From assembly GCA_964641965.1 (NCBI GenBank), contig CAZXLD010000023.1:1-64000 (forward strand): a stretch of DNA of 64,000 bases, given 5' to 3'. The stretch is from JAJDFU01 sp964641965. Lineage in GTDB: Bacteria; Bacteroidota; Bacteroidia; Chitinophagales; Saprospiraceae. Shown in pieces: positions 44,254 through 53,516 of this stretch (position 1 is its first letter; each line of letters opens with the position of its first letter). Both the position numbers and the translations under genes were made by a program. The notes under the pieces were generated by a model. It was not told the origin of the DNA and made no database searches. It saw only the letters and a list, made by a program, of their open reading frames with translations.

Positions 44254-45012
44254 TTAAGTGTTCCAAATTGCCCAAGCTTTTTCAGCTTGATAATGCAGCA
44301 TTGGCAAACCATTCAAGATTTGACTGCCCTGTTGTTCTCCCTTTCGTAAAAATAGTGGTTTTTCAGGATTGTAAACTAAGTCCAAAAGCCAGTGCCTGGA
44401 CTCCAGATGCTCGTAGGGTAAATCCGGACAATGATCCTCATTTGGGTACATACCCAGAGGAGTGGTGTTGACAATAAGCCGAATTTGATCCCAGTCTAAT
44501 TCTTGTAGTTCAGGATAGGTCAAATCACCTTTTTGTGCAGAACGCGAAACGGTAAAAAGATCTAATCCCAGTTTTTTTAGCACATAAACCACGGCTTTAC
44601 TCGCCCCACCAGTGCCTAGAACAAGGGCCCTACCCTTTCGAAGTATATCGACGGAAGCCCATTCGGTCAAGCTCTTTTCAAATCCAAAGACGTCCGTATT
44701 GAAACCCTCTTTTCGTCCATCTATCAACCGAATGGTGTTCACTGCCCCGACTGTTTCGGCTTCCGGGCTTAGGGAATCCAAAAAAGGGATTACCTGTTCC
44801 TTATACGGAATTGTCACATTCAAACCCACCAGATCAGGATGCGACTGGAAAAGAGCGGGCAATGCCTGGATTTCAGGAATCGGGAAAAGCTCGTAAGCAT
44901 GATCGGAAAGCCCTTCCTTTTGAAACTTCTCGGTAAAATAGCGCTTGGAAAAAGAATGGGACAGGGGGTAGCCGATCAAGCCAAACAATCGATGCGCCTG
45001 TGGTACTATCAT
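44254..45012 (-). CDS. aroE: Shikimate dehydrogenase
   Basis: Reduces 3-dehydroshikimate to shikimate with NADPH in aromatic amino acid synthesis. The 252-residue length is a little short but complete: G-Y-P-L-S-H-S-F-S near residue 14, the substrate-binding N-V-T-I-P-Y-K near 63 with the catalytic Lys, V-G-A-V-N-T-I near 88, N-T-D-V-F-G-F near 102, and the nucleotide-binding L-G-T-G-G-A-S-K-A near 128. Its start overlaps the end of the DUF368 gene by 4 bp, so the two are translationally coupled. Confidence 0.95.
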   Translation of the reverse strand: MIVPQAHRLFGLIGYPLSHSFSKRYFTEKFQKEGLSDHAYELFPIPEIQALPALFQSHPDLVGLNVTIPYKEQVIPFLDSLSPEAETVGAVNTIRLIDGRKEGFNTDVFGFEKSLTEWASVDILRKGRALVLGTGGASKAVVYVLKKLGLDLFTVSRSAQKGDLTYPELQELDWDQIRLIVNTTPLGMYPNEDHCPDLPYEHLESRHWLLDLVYNPEKPLFLRKGEQQGSQILNGLPMLHYQAEKAWAIWNT

Positions 45013-45992
45013 ACGCCAACTTCCAACTTGTTGTTGCTTCCAACTCGTTCGAGCAAAAAGACGATGGCAAAACCAATCAACATGGCTACCAAGGCCAACC
45101 AGAAAAAGGACTCTCCCACCTCCAGCCCGTATTGTGCCGGAAGCAAATTCACCTCCTTAATGACCTTATCTATCTCCATCCCCGGGGTCAAACTGACAAC
45201 TTCTCCAGACTCAGTCATTCCCAAAACCGGCTTTCGCCAAGGCCAGATCTTGTTGAGCGAACCGATCATGAAACCAGTAAGGGTGGCCAGGGTCAAGTCG
45301 CGGTAGTGTTTAAACATCCAGGATAAGACTCTGGAAAACGTGCCCAATCCAACCAGACAACCCAATCCAAAAAAGAAAATGACCAGCAGCTTATCGAAAG
45401 CAAAGGTTTCCAAAAAGGATTTTACGGAGCCAATAACATATTGATACATGCCCAGAAGCAGTAAGATGAAACTGCCTGAAACTCCTGGTAAAATCAGGGC
45501 AGAAATAGCAATCGCGCCGGAAAGAAAAACGAACCAGGCCGTTTGAGGGCCTTGAGCCGGACTCACCGTAGTAATCAAATAGGCCACTATGGCAGCCAGT
45601 ACAATAGCAGCAACAGTCTGTAGGCTCCACTGCTTGACCTGACGGCCCACGAATATCGCAGACGCAATGATCAGGCCGAAAAAGAATGCCCAAACCAGGG
45701 GTGGGTATTTTTCCAACAGGTCACTGATCACAAACACACCGGAAACCAGCCCGGTCCCCATACCCAACATTAAGGGCAGTAAGAATCCCACATTGCCCAC
45801 CTTCCAGGCTGCCGCCAGTCCTTCGGAAGATAAACTTCTCCAGACGGCCGGACCCAAAAAGGCCTTAATGGTATTGATCAGGGTTTCATAAATACCTGTA
45901 ATAAAGGCTATCGTTCCACCGGATACCCCGGGAATTACCTCGGCCATGCCCATGACCATACCTTTCAGAAAAAGGGAAATGCGTTCGTTCAT
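45009..45992 (-). CDS. DUF368 (PopT-type) membrane protein
   Basis: A 327-residue inner-membrane protein of the DUF368 family: the start has F-L-K-G-M-V-M-G-M-A-E-V-I-P-G-V-S-G-G-T, and the second half repeats I-L-P-G-V-S-G-S-F-I. About eight hydrophobic segments are visible. Members of this family (PopT) have been shown to take part in recycling undecaprenyl phosphate across the inner membrane for wall and envelope synthesis; that this copy does the same is transferred by family. It overlaps aroE by 4 bp. The last residues are basic and cytoplasmic. Confidence 0.88.
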   Translation of the reverse strand: MNERISLFLKGMVMGMAEVIPGVSGGTIAFITGIYETLINTIKAFLGPAVWRSLSSEGLAAAWKVGNVGFLLPLMLGMGTGLVSGVFVISDLLEKYPPLVWAFFFGLIIASAIFVGRQVKQWSLQTVAAIVLAAIVAYLITTVSPAQGPQTAWFVFLSGAIAISALILPGVSGSFILLLLGMYQYVIGSVKSFLETFAFDKLLVIFFFGLGCLVGLGTFSRVLSWMFKHYRDLTLATLTGFMIGSLNKIWPWRKPVLGMTESGEVVSLTPGMEIDKVIKEVNLLPAQYGLEVGESFFWLALVAMLIGFAIVFLLERVGSNNKLEVGV

Positions 45993-46030
45993 GGGCCCAA
46001 AAATAACTGCCCTGCTGGGTTTTTCGAATC

Positions 46031-47290
46031 TTAGTTCTCGTGTTTACGACCTTTTGGCAGGCCTGACTGATAAGCAGCCTCCAATTTTTCTTCTTCCTTG
46101 AGTTCCCGGGTCGATTTTTTCTTTTCTTTGAGCACTTTCAAATCCGGTTGACCAGCGTCTATCCAGGCCGTATACCAACTGCTCCCAATAGCTTGAATGG
46201 TAGCCCGCCATCTTTTTTCCACCATGCCTCCCATAGCATCCTGATACGCCTTGGCATATTCCCGGCACTGAATGCGGACCGTTTGCCCCAGACGCTCATC
46301 AAAGCAAAATTGCTGGTCAGAAGGGTAAGTCTCACTGAGTCGTTTTTCGATCAGCAACACGGAATCCACCAACTGATGGCTGGTGAGCACTACATCCCAG
46401 TAGTAGGTTTCAGGATCTTCTATATAGGAGGCTTTACCTACAAATGAATCGTATTCTTCGGCTTCGAATAATTCCGGAATCCGACTTTCCCAAAACCCGT
46501 GAATGCCTACCTGATTCGTAAGTTGGCCGTTATAATTCTCCGTAGTGTGCAAGGGAACGTGCGCATCGCCAATATAATGACCCATTTCGGCCGATAAACG
46601 CAAAACTCGATCCAGTTGCTCCTCCCGAAAGGCCTGAGTCAATCGTTCTTGCATTTGTTTTAGATGATAGGGTACGATGCCATATTCTGAGAAATGATCT
46701 ATAGCCCGGATTTCCTCAATATCGTCTGGGAGTTCCAGCTCCAGCAGTACACCAAAGGTATCGGGTTCAATCACCCATTCATCCTCGTAATACTGAGGCA
46801 GCACCATATGCCGGACCAACTGGGTTAGGTTTTGTCGGGCCGTGCCGATGGTTAACACAGGATCGTCGTCCTCGAATTGGGTTGTCCAATACAGGCTGTC
46901 GCTACTCCAAATCGCATCTTCATAATGCCATAATGGAATGGTATCACCATCTTCCTCAATGGCAAAAGTCTCCAGGTAACGCGCCAGGGCATCTGGCCAT
47001 TTTCGGGGCACATCCGGAAAGGGGTACACACCCCAGTGATCGATATCAATGTAGTGCCGGACAGCTTCATGCCGGGTAGCATAGCGTCGTTTATCCGGGT
47101 CTACTGCATGTTCCGTGACAAATTCTATATGCTTCTTAAAAAAACCGATCAATTCCGGAGGCAGGGTAAATACAGCCAATCGGTTTAACCGACGGTGCCC
47201 ATAAAATCCCCAAGGATTCTCCGATGGCGATAAAGCCATAGAAGGCAAAACAGAAAACAACAAAACCACCAGCAGCAATCGCGTATTCAT
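46031..47290 (-). CDS. Zinc-dependent phospholipase C / S1-P1 nuclease-like protein
   Basis: A 419-residue exported protein with a signal peptide ending near S-M-A-L-S. It has the trinuclear-zinc fold marks: W-G-F-Y-G-H-R-R-L-N near the mature N-terminus, V-R-H-Y-I-D-I-D-H-W, then M-G-H-Y-I-G-D-A-H-V-P-L-H and H-G-F-W-E. These match zinc-dependent phospholipase C and S1/P1 nuclease families, which share one fold. The sequence cannot say whether it cuts phospholipids or nucleic acids. A basic tail (K-E-K-K-K-S-T-R-E-L-K) closes it. It is 38 bp upstream of the DUF368 gene, same strand. Confidence 0.8.
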   Translation of the reverse strand: MNTRLLLVVLLFSVLPSMALSPSENPWGFYGHRRLNRLAVFTLPPELIGFFKKHIEFVTEHAVDPDKRRYATRHEAVRHYIDIDHWGVYPFPDVPRKWPDALARYLETFAIEEDGDTIPLWHYEDAIWSSDSLYWTTQFEDDDPVLTIGTARQNLTQLVRHMVLPQYYEDEWVIEPDTFGVLLELELPDDIEEIRAIDHFSEYGIVPYHLKQMQERLTQAFREEQLDRVLRLSAEMGHYIGDAHVPLHTTENYNGQLTNQVGIHGFWESRIPELFEAEEYDSFVGKASYIEDPETYYWDVVLTSHQLVDSVLLIEKRLSETYPSDQQFCFDERLGQTVRIQCREYAKAYQDAMGGMVEKRWRATIQAIGSSWYTAWIDAGQPDLKVLKEKKKSTRELKEEEKLEAAYQSGLPKGRKHEN

Positions 47291-47537
47291 GAGAATAAAG
47301 ATAAGCTCTGCAAAAAGGCCAACGGGTAGACTACCTAACTGACCTTATGCAAATTCTATAATTACGACCTTGAGTAAGCCAACATTATGCTTCCAATTCA
47401 ATAAGACCTTGGAAAATTAGAGGATAGATCTTAGGTGTAAAAATTTGATTTTCAGACAAATAGCCCATCCAACATCTACTATCCAACCGCAAGGAGTCCA
47501 TTTATAGGATACCAAAATGGCGCTTGACATCAGTTAC

Positions 47538-49256
47538 CTAATTAGCAAAGCGCCTTCTCCGGATCCAATTATATACCAACCCAAAAATAAGCAACAATGC
47601 CAAGGGAACCCCAATATTAAACACCTGCCAAAACCTGGCTTCCGAACTAGTCCGTGCTTTATCCAGTAACCGGAGCTTTATTTCTTTATTTCGGGCTTCA
47701 ATAACCCCGTTAGGATCAACCATATACTCGATAGCATTAACCAGAAAATCCTGGTTGGCAAAGGTGAAGCGTTCAAAACTGTTGTAGCCTAGGGGTTCCG
47801 GCCGTTGCTCCCTGGGATTGATCGGATTCTTAGCCACATCTCCATCCGCAACCACAAGCATGGCATTGGGTGGACTTTGCTCAACAAAAGCTTGCTCCGA
47901 TGGGGTATTTCGAGTAGGCAAGGGTCTGTTTGCATAGAGCGAGGAGAAGGTTCCTTCCAAAAGCACAGCGAGGGGTTGACCCGGTTGATTGAACTTTTGA
48001 GGATCAAGCCCATACCGAAGAAATTCAAAACTCAGGGACCTGGGAAGGCTTTGAATAAGGGAATTATCGGAGCTCTCCAATAAAACCCTCTTGGATAAGG
48101 CCGGCTTGGTACGTATGGCAGTATCCAACTGACCGGCAAAGTAAAAATTGACCGGATCCAGGTTTTTGACGACCGGATGCGAAGAGGTAGGCACGGAGAC
48201 AATGTGGTATGGATAGGGAAACAACTCCAACTGAGCCTGATTTCCTACCACCCCGGTTGCCAATGGAATGCGAGAACATTGCAGATCTAATACTAGGTTA
48301 GGTTCGATGCGTACCCCATAGCGAAAGATGAGATCATCCAGATTGAGCTCGTACGGGCGAGGCAAAAACTCGGCCCGGGTTTGTAAGCTATCCAGCGTAA
48401 CAGCAGCCGGATCCAGCAGCCAGATCACTTTCCCACCATGCATGATATATTGATCAATCTTGAATTTCTCTGGTTCTGAAAACGGCTGTTGTGGTTTGGC
48501 CACGATTAATACGGAAATCGCCTCGGGAATGAAACTGACGCTATCCAATATGATACGCCCGGTATTGTAATACTGCCGCAGCCCCCGTTCCAATCCAAAG
48601 GTTTCGACCGGCTCCAGTTCCTGATGGCCGGTCGTAAAAGCAACCGTCGGTTGCTCTTCGAATTGGGCTTTCTGGATCGCATTGGCGAGCTTGTACTCCA
48701 ACAGGATAATGGAGTTGTTGAGCGGAATTTCCGGATTGATCCCCGGATTATTGTTTTCTAATAAATTGACCGCTACGATCCGCCCTTGGTACCGAACTAC
48801 GGCATAGGGAAAAATCTGTTTTTCCGATCGACTATCCGCCTCTACTTCCGAAAGAGTAACCGGGTTGATTCCGTATTCGCGCAGGTTTTCCCGGCGTTCG
48901 TTTTTTTCCTCTACGGTCCCTTCATTCGGATCCAGAAACGTATAATCAATCCGGCTATTCTCCGACCGAAACTGGACCAGCATATCGCGCGTAGCCTCTT
49001 GCAACCTCCGGAAACTGGGAGGCAGATCACCTTCCAGCAATACCTGTACCAGGATATTTCGATCAATTTCCCGGAGCAACTCCCGAGTAGGGTCTGTGAG
49101 TGAGTACCGCTTTTCTTCCGTCAAATCCAATTTGAAATAAAAGGGCTGTTCCCCCAGTCGTAGGTTTCCGAGCACATTGATCAGGATCAATAGACCGACC
49201 CCGAGAAGGATTCGAACTTGTAAAGGTGATAAAAAGGAGGACTGCTTTTCTTCCAT
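47538..49256 (-). CDS. gldG: Gliding motility ABC transporter substrate-binding protein GldG
   Basis: A 572-residue protein with an N-terminal membrane helix (residues ~12-32), a large periplasmic part and a C-terminal helix (L-A-L-L-L-I-F-G-L-V-Y-N-W) followed by R-R-R-R. It has the GldG/ABC-2-associated layout: Y-S-L-T-D-P-T-R-E-L-L near residue 55, and V-I-W-L-L-D-P-A in the middle. GldA, GldF and GldG are taken to make an ABC transporter needed for gliding in flavobacteria. I start it at the second ATG (49256); 49265 adds three residues. It follows gldF with a short gap. Confidence 0.9.
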   Translation of the reverse strand: MEEKQSSFLSPLQVRILLGVGLLILINVLGNLRLGEQPFYFKLDLTEEKRYSLTDPTRELLREIDRNILVQVLLEGDLPPSFRRLQEATRDMLVQFRSENSRIDYTFLDPNEGTVEEKNERRENLREYGINPVTLSEVEADSRSEKQIFPYAVVRYQGRIVAVNLLENNNPGINPEIPLNNSIILLEYKLANAIQKAQFEEQPTVAFTTGHQELEPVETFGLERGLRQYYNTGRIILDSVSFIPEAISVLIVAKPQQPFSEPEKFKIDQYIMHGGKVIWLLDPAAVTLDSLQTRAEFLPRPYELNLDDLIFRYGVRIEPNLVLDLQCSRIPLATGVVGNQAQLELFPYPYHIVSVPTSSHPVVKNLDPVNFYFAGQLDTAIRTKPALSKRVLLESSDNSLIQSLPRSLSFEFLRYGLDPQKFNQPGQPLAVLLEGTFSSLYANRPLPTRNTPSEQAFVEQSPPNAMLVVADGDVAKNPINPREQRPEPLGYNSFERFTFANQDFLVNAIEYMVDPNGVIEARNKEIKLRLLDKARTSSEARFWQVFNIGVPLALLLIFGLVYNWIRRRRFAN

Positions 49257-49276
49257 GAATGCCAATTCTGTAGACT

Positions 49277-50008
49277 TTAGCCTTTGCGCTGCTCAATACT
49301 CCAGCGGGTGAAGAGTAAAAACCCAATGGTGATGGATAAGAAATACAACATATCCCTGGAATCAATCAAACCTCGACTGATGGACTCGTAATGATGTGCC
49401 ATACCCAGTTTTTGAATGAAGGTCTCGAGGTTACCGGAAATGGAGGGCAAGCCCGAAATAAAATCGAATCCGTAATACAAGGAAAAGCCGGTAAACGTAG
49501 CCATGATAAACGCTACAATCTGGTTTTTGGTAAGCGAAGATGCCCAAACACCTATGGCCACCCAGGCAGCCACCAACGAGATCAAACCCAGGTAAGACCC
49601 AACCGTGCCGCCAATATCCAGATTACCGATTGGTGCACCTAATTGATAAACCGTGTAGAAATAGAGCAAGCTGGGCAACAAGGCAAACAAGACCAGAGAA
49701 AAACTGGCCAGGAACTTTCCCAGGATAATTGATTCCATGGTTATAGGCCTAGTACCTAACAGTTCAAGCGTTCCCTCCTGATTTTCTTCGGCAAAAGACC
49801 GCATGGTGATAGCCGGAATCAGGAATACCAGAATGGTGGGGACCATATCGAAAAAAGTCTCCAGGGTAGCGTAGTTATAGGTCAGGATACTGGTTTCGGG
49901 GAACACAAATAGAAATAATCCAATCACCAGGATAAACAACCCGATCACCAGATAGCCGATCAGGGAGCTAAAGAATACATTAAGTTCTTTTCGGAAAAGA
50001 GCCAGCAT
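49277..50008 (-). CDS. gldF: Gliding motility ABC transporter permease GldF
   Basis: A 243-residue inner-membrane protein with six hydrophobic helices, of the ABC-2 permease type. It starts M-L-A-L-F-R-K-E-L-N-V-F-F-S-S-L-I-G-Y, the usual GldF opening, with R-S-F-A-E-E-N-Q-E-G-T-L-E-L-L in the first loop, a motif common to ABC-2 permeases. It precedes gldG by 20 bp. GldF should work with the GldA ATPase encoded 1.2 kb away and with GldG. Confidence 0.92.
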   Translation of the reverse strand: MLALFRKELNVFFSSLIGYLVIGLFILVIGLFLFVFPETSILTYNYATLETFFDMVPTILVFLIPAITMRSFAEENQEGTLELLGTRPITMESIILGKFLASFSLVLFALLPSLLYFYTVYQLGAPIGNLDIGGTVGSYLGLISLVAAWVAIGVWASSLTKNQIVAFIMATFTGFSLYYGFDFISGLPSISGNLETFIQKLGMAHHYESISRGLIDSRDMLYFLSITIGFLLFTRWSIEQRKG

Positions 50009-50295
50009 AGGCTTAGAAATAGATCATTCGTAGGTGATAATAAATAACTGATGTTACCCACCAATTCAACGATTCGAAATAGACTTTAGATAATTAGATG
50101 GCAGGTGGTCTATCTAGAGGATTACCAATTTTTTACCGCCTAAAAAAATCTGCAGTCTAATGTCTCTTTCATTTGAAAGTGTAGTTTTTACATTTGGCAT
50201 CCCATCAACATGGAATTTGCATAAGATCGGTCACTCATTGAAACGCAAAGAAGCTAACCAAGTAAGATAACGGACGAGCTATAAATCTAAATTGT

Positions 50296-50979
50296 TTATT
50301 CTTCTTCATTCATTATATACACCGGATTTCGATCATCGTATATCAAAACTCCTTTAAAGAGGCGTTCTTCAGCTTCTTCTGGGGATAAATTCCGATAGGT
50401 CCGATGCAGCACGGGGTCATCCTGGATGAGCTCCAAAAAATTTTTCAGTGTAAACGGAATAATTTCGCCTGTTGCGAAAGGAATCAAATATTTAAACCAA
50501 AGTGTGAGGGGTTTTTCTACACTTCCCTCCCGAAAGGGTAAACCGGTGAGTGGATTATAGGCTGCCATTTTTACCTCCTCAACCGTATCGACAGCTACTT
50601 CAAAAAAACAGAGCTTGCCCCGTAACCGCAGAGCTGTAAAGGAAGGCAAAGGTTTACGAGATAATGAAGAATCAACCTGGATGTAGGGAATGCCCTGTAG
50701 GGTCAGTCCCCAAAGAGACTCTACCGGTATGGGTTCGCCATTCCTGGAAATGACACGCTCTACTTGAATGAGAAAGGTCTGCGGATTACTGGCCAATGAA
50801 ATGCGAATATCCTCCCAAAGATATTTAGGCTTATTCTGCTGGAATTCTTCGAAGGAGGTATACAGGCCGTCTGTAAACTTGAAATTTTTTGTAACCAGGG
50901 TGCTATCCGGTTGACTAAATCCCAATAAAGGAATCGATACAAGCAATACAATTATCCTCATTGCGCGCTTAAACGTCAT
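50296..50979 (-). CDS. Hypothetical secreted protein between gldA and gldF
   Basis: I do not recognise this 227-residue protein. A signal peptide ends near L-G-F-S-Q (residue 22). The mature part has Y-T-S-F-E-E-F-Q-Q-N-K-P, a pattern seen in several small Bacteroidota envelope proteins, then alternating strands and a C-terminal I-M-N-E-E-E. There is one Cys. It stands between gldA and gldF on the same strand, about 250-290 bp from each, so it may be its own unit. Its gliding relevance is by position only. Confidence 0.66.
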   Translation of the reverse strand: MTFKRAMRIIVLLVSIPLLGFSQPDSTLVTKNFKFTDGLYTSFEEFQQNKPKYLWEDIRISLASNPQTFLIQVERVISRNGEPIPVESLWGLTLQGIPYIQVDSSLSRKPLPSFTALRLRGKLCFFEVAVDTVEEVKMAAYNPLTGLPFREGSVEKPLTLWFKYLIPFATGEIIPFTLKNFLELIQDDPVLHRTYRNLSPEEAEERLFKGVLIYDDRNPVYIMNEEE

Positions 50980-51232
50980 TATTTAAACGAAGTTACGGTT
51001 CTAAGTTTAGATCCGGCTATCGAAATCGAGTTTGCTCACAGATGGCCATCCTTCGATCGGCAAGAAGAGGTGTTGGATGGGCTTCGTTATGCTCAGACTA
51101 AGATGGTTCCAAATCCTCAGCATTGGGGATGTTGACGCCAAATATCCAACACATTAGAGCAGCATACCGTAATCAAGGCTAGTTGCTCCCAAGGCCAAAG
51201 TCATGTCAAGCCAAAGGAACCGGGACTGATCC

Positions 51233-52141
51233 CTAATTCCTCGTCAACTGCTGAAACACCTCCTCTACATTAAATTCCTCCCTTTGCATACCCAACAAGA
51301 CCCATTTTTGTTTGACAGCATACTCAAAAATCCCCGCACGAATGTCAGCTGAACTACCGGATTGGAGGCGCCAACGATGCTGCCCAAGCGACTCTGCCAG
51401 CTGTACACCGGGGATTTGCTCCAACTCGGACCGGCTTACGTCCTGTTCAAGTTCGATCGACACTACAGTATTTCCATCTACCTTTCGGCTGAGCAGTTCG
51501 ATGGGATCATCCGCTACCAATTGCCCTCGGTTCAGAATGATTACCCGATCGCATAAGGCCTGCACCTCCTGCATGATGTGCGAGGAAAAGATGATGGTTT
51601 TCTCTTGGCCGATCGACCGGATTAAATTCCGGATCTCTGCCAACTGATTGGGATCCAGTCCGGAGGTGGGCTCATCCAGGATCAGGATCTCCGGATCGTG
51701 GAGTAAGGCCTGTGCTAGCCCAACCCGCTGTCGATACCCTTTAGATAAAGCTCCAATTGGCTTTCGACTTTCGAGGGTTAGGCCAGTCAGCTCGATCATC
51801 TCCTCTACCCGATCTTTTGGATGTTTGATTTTATGCATCCCGGCCAAAAACCGGAGGTATTCCCGCACATACATGTGGAGATAAAGTGGATTGTGTTCCG
51901 GCAAGTAGCCGATCTTCTTCCGTACCTCGATGGGTTGTTCCCGGATGTCATACCCACAAACCGTTGCAGTGCCGGAAGTCGGCCCCAGGTAAGTGGTGAG
52001 CATCTTCATAGTCGTCGTCTTCCCAGCTCCGTTCGGCCCTAAAAACCCTAAAATCTCGCCCGGATGTGCTTGAAAGGACAGGGCATCTACGGCAGTCTGC
52101 GCACCATAAACTTTGGTCAATGCCTGGACGTCTACCGTCAT
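51233..52141 (-). CDS. gldA: Gliding motility ABC transporter ATPase GldA
   Basis: A 302-residue ABC ATPase. Walker A G-P-N-G-A-G-K-T-T near residues 34-42, signature L-S-K-G-Y-R-Q-R near 133-140, Walker B I-L-I-L-D-E-P near 154-160 and the switch His in F-S-S-H. The extra C-terminal domain of ~85 residues is typical for this type of exporter ATPase. The assignment to GldA comes from the gldF and gldG genes nearby. It would power the GldFG complex at the inner membrane. Confidence 0.9.
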   Translation of the reverse strand: MTVDVQALTKVYGAQTAVDALSFQAHPGEILGFLGPNGAGKTTTMKMLTTYLGPTSGTATVCGYDIREQPIEVRKKIGYLPEHNPLYLHMYVREYLRFLAGMHKIKHPKDRVEEMIELTGLTLESRKPIGALSKGYRQRVGLAQALLHDPEILILDEPTSGLDPNQLAEIRNLIRSIGQEKTIIFSSHIMQEVQALCDRVIILNRGQLVADDPIELLSRKVDGNTVVSIELEQDVSRSELEQIPGVQLAESLGQHRWRLQSGSSADIRAGIFEYAVKQKWVLLGMQREEFNVEEVFQQLTRN

Positions 52142-52265
52142 AAATCAAGTGTTAATCAAAAAGAAACTGAAAAATAAGGAGATTTCGTATCCAACCCGAT
52201 ATCGCCACATTCCAGCATCCTTGAAATGCCGAAACCTCAAATCGCCACCTCTCATCAATACACAA

Positions 52266-53177
52266 TCAAGAGAACTGCTTCAAATATTCGGCTCCTACTT
52301 TTGCACTTTGGATGGGAGTTGAATTATCGTAGCGTTCCTGCTCCAGGATGAAGTACCGCATCCCTTGTTCGTGAGCCACCTGCAAAATGGAAGGAAAATC
52401 AATGCTCCCGGTACCCAGATCGCAGGAGGCATCCTTTTCGCTGGGCGAAACATTTTTCATGCGATCCTTGATATGGGATAAGGTCCAGCGCCCTGGGTAT
52501 TTTTTCAACCACTGGACGGGATCAGCTCCGGCAGTAACCACCCAATAAATATCCATCTCAAAGTCGACCGACTCGGGATCCGTACGCTCCATCATCAAAT
52601 CCTGTGGAAGTGCACCGTCCAACGTTTCAAATGAATAACCATGGTTATGATAGGCGAAGCGCAAGCCGTTTTGCTTACAGATGGCCCCACAGGTATTGAA
52701 TTGGTCGGCCAATCGCTTAAACTCATCCATCGACTCCTGAGGGCCCACCCAGGGACAGACCAAATATTGTAGTCCGGCTTCGGCCGCCGCCGCCGCCTTG
52801 GCTTCAAAGTCTTCGTTGATATTGCAGTGGCTGGACACGACCGTCAGGCCTTGATCGGCACAATAGGTCTTGAATTCCATAGGCCCCATGCTCCAAAACA
52901 TGCCGGCCTCTCCCTCATAGCTTTCAATCTGCGTATAGCCCATGGCACCGACCTGCTTCAAGATGCCTTTGGGATCTTTCGGCAATACATCGCGCAGGGT
53001 ATACAATTGAATCCCAAATTGGTCCAGCTTCAGATCCGTGGTCATTTGATCTGCCACTTCAGTAACAGTTGCTGTCGACTTCGGGCTGTTGGAGCAGGCC
53101 CAGGCAGGCAGCACTACAGCTCCGGTTGCGATTTTGGTGGTAGTGGCCAGGAATTGGCGACGAGGTTGTTGCTTCAT
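52266..53177 (-). CDS. Sugar phosphate isomerase/epimerase-like TIM barrel, exported
   Basis: A 303-residue protein of the AP endonuclease/xylose-isomerase-like TIM barrel family. The start M-K-Q-Q-P-R-R-Q-F-L carries a twin-arginine motif, followed by a hydrophobic core and A-W-A-C-S, which could be a lipobox. The barrel shows F-G-I-Q-L-Y-T-L-R-D near residue 50, V-V-S-S-H-C-N, F-A-Y-H-N-H-G-Y-S-F-E near 175, V-D-F-E-M-D-I-Y-W and L-S-H-I-K-D-R-M, with His, Glu and Asp as metal ligands. The substrate is unknown. The frame is open to 53312 upstream, but that part is simply translated heptamer repeat, so I exclude it. Confidence 0.85.
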   Translation of the reverse strand: MKQQPRRQFLATTTKIATGAVVLPAWACSNSPKSTATVTEVADQMTTDLKLDQFGIQLYTLRDVLPKDPKGILKQVGAMGYTQIESYEGEAGMFWSMGPMEFKTYCADQGLTVVSSHCNINEDFEAKAAAAAEAGLQYLVCPWVGPQESMDEFKRLADQFNTCGAICKQNGLRFAYHNHGYSFETLDGALPQDLMMERTDPESVDFEMDIYWVVTAGADPVQWLKKYPGRWTLSHIKDRMKNVSPSEKDASCDLGTGSIDFPSILQVAHEQGMRYFILEQERYDNSTPIQSAKVGAEYLKQFS

Positions 53178-53220
53178 GCGATTAGGTTTTGGGAAATATA
53201 GGCATTTTCGCGCTAGGCGG

Positions 53221-53304
53221 GGGACGGGGGACGGGGGACGGTGCACGGCAGACGGTGCACGGCAGACGGTTGACGGTGCACGGCAGACTGGGGACGGCAG
53301 ACGG
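53221..53304. repeat. Tandem heptamer repeat, NNNACGG x 12
   Basis: Twelve consecutive 7-bp units of form NNNACGG (with one ACTG variant), beginning with three GGGACGG units and then alternating TGCACGG and CAGACGG. It lies in the divergent region between the exported TIM-barrel gene (start 53177) and the aminotransferase gene (start 53517). Confidence 0.85.
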
Positions 53305-53439
53305 TCTCGCAAAAGATTGGTGCTTCGCGTTGATGCTTTCGGGATGAATGACCTAGGTAAAACAACAGAATAATTTCTAGAATAACGGGTTAGCCCATTA
53401 AAGCATTAGCCTATCAACCCTTCCGTTTCCTAAAACACA

Positions 53440-53481
53440 CTTCTGCTTCCTGCCCTTTACCTTCTGCCAACTACCGCTTTT
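53440..53481. repeat. Degenerate heptamer repeat
   Basis: CTTCTGC, TTCCTGC, CCTTTAC, CTTCTGC, CAACTAC and CGCTTTT follow each other in 7-bp steps, some 35 bp upstream of the aminotransferase start. It is more decayed than the block at 53221-53304. Confidence 0.45.
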
Positions 53482-53516
53482 TTCCTACATTAAGTACAGG
53501 AACGAACATCGGCACT

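Noticed and set aside
53221..53304. CRISPR array
   Set aside because: Units are 7 bp, directly adjacent and without spacers of 25-45 bp, and no cas gene is nearby.
53178..53312. N-terminal extension of the TIM-barrel gene up to 53312
   Set aside because: The added residues are simply translated heptamer repeats (Ala-Pro-Ser-Pro-Val-like periodic text) ahead of a good Tat-type start at 53177.
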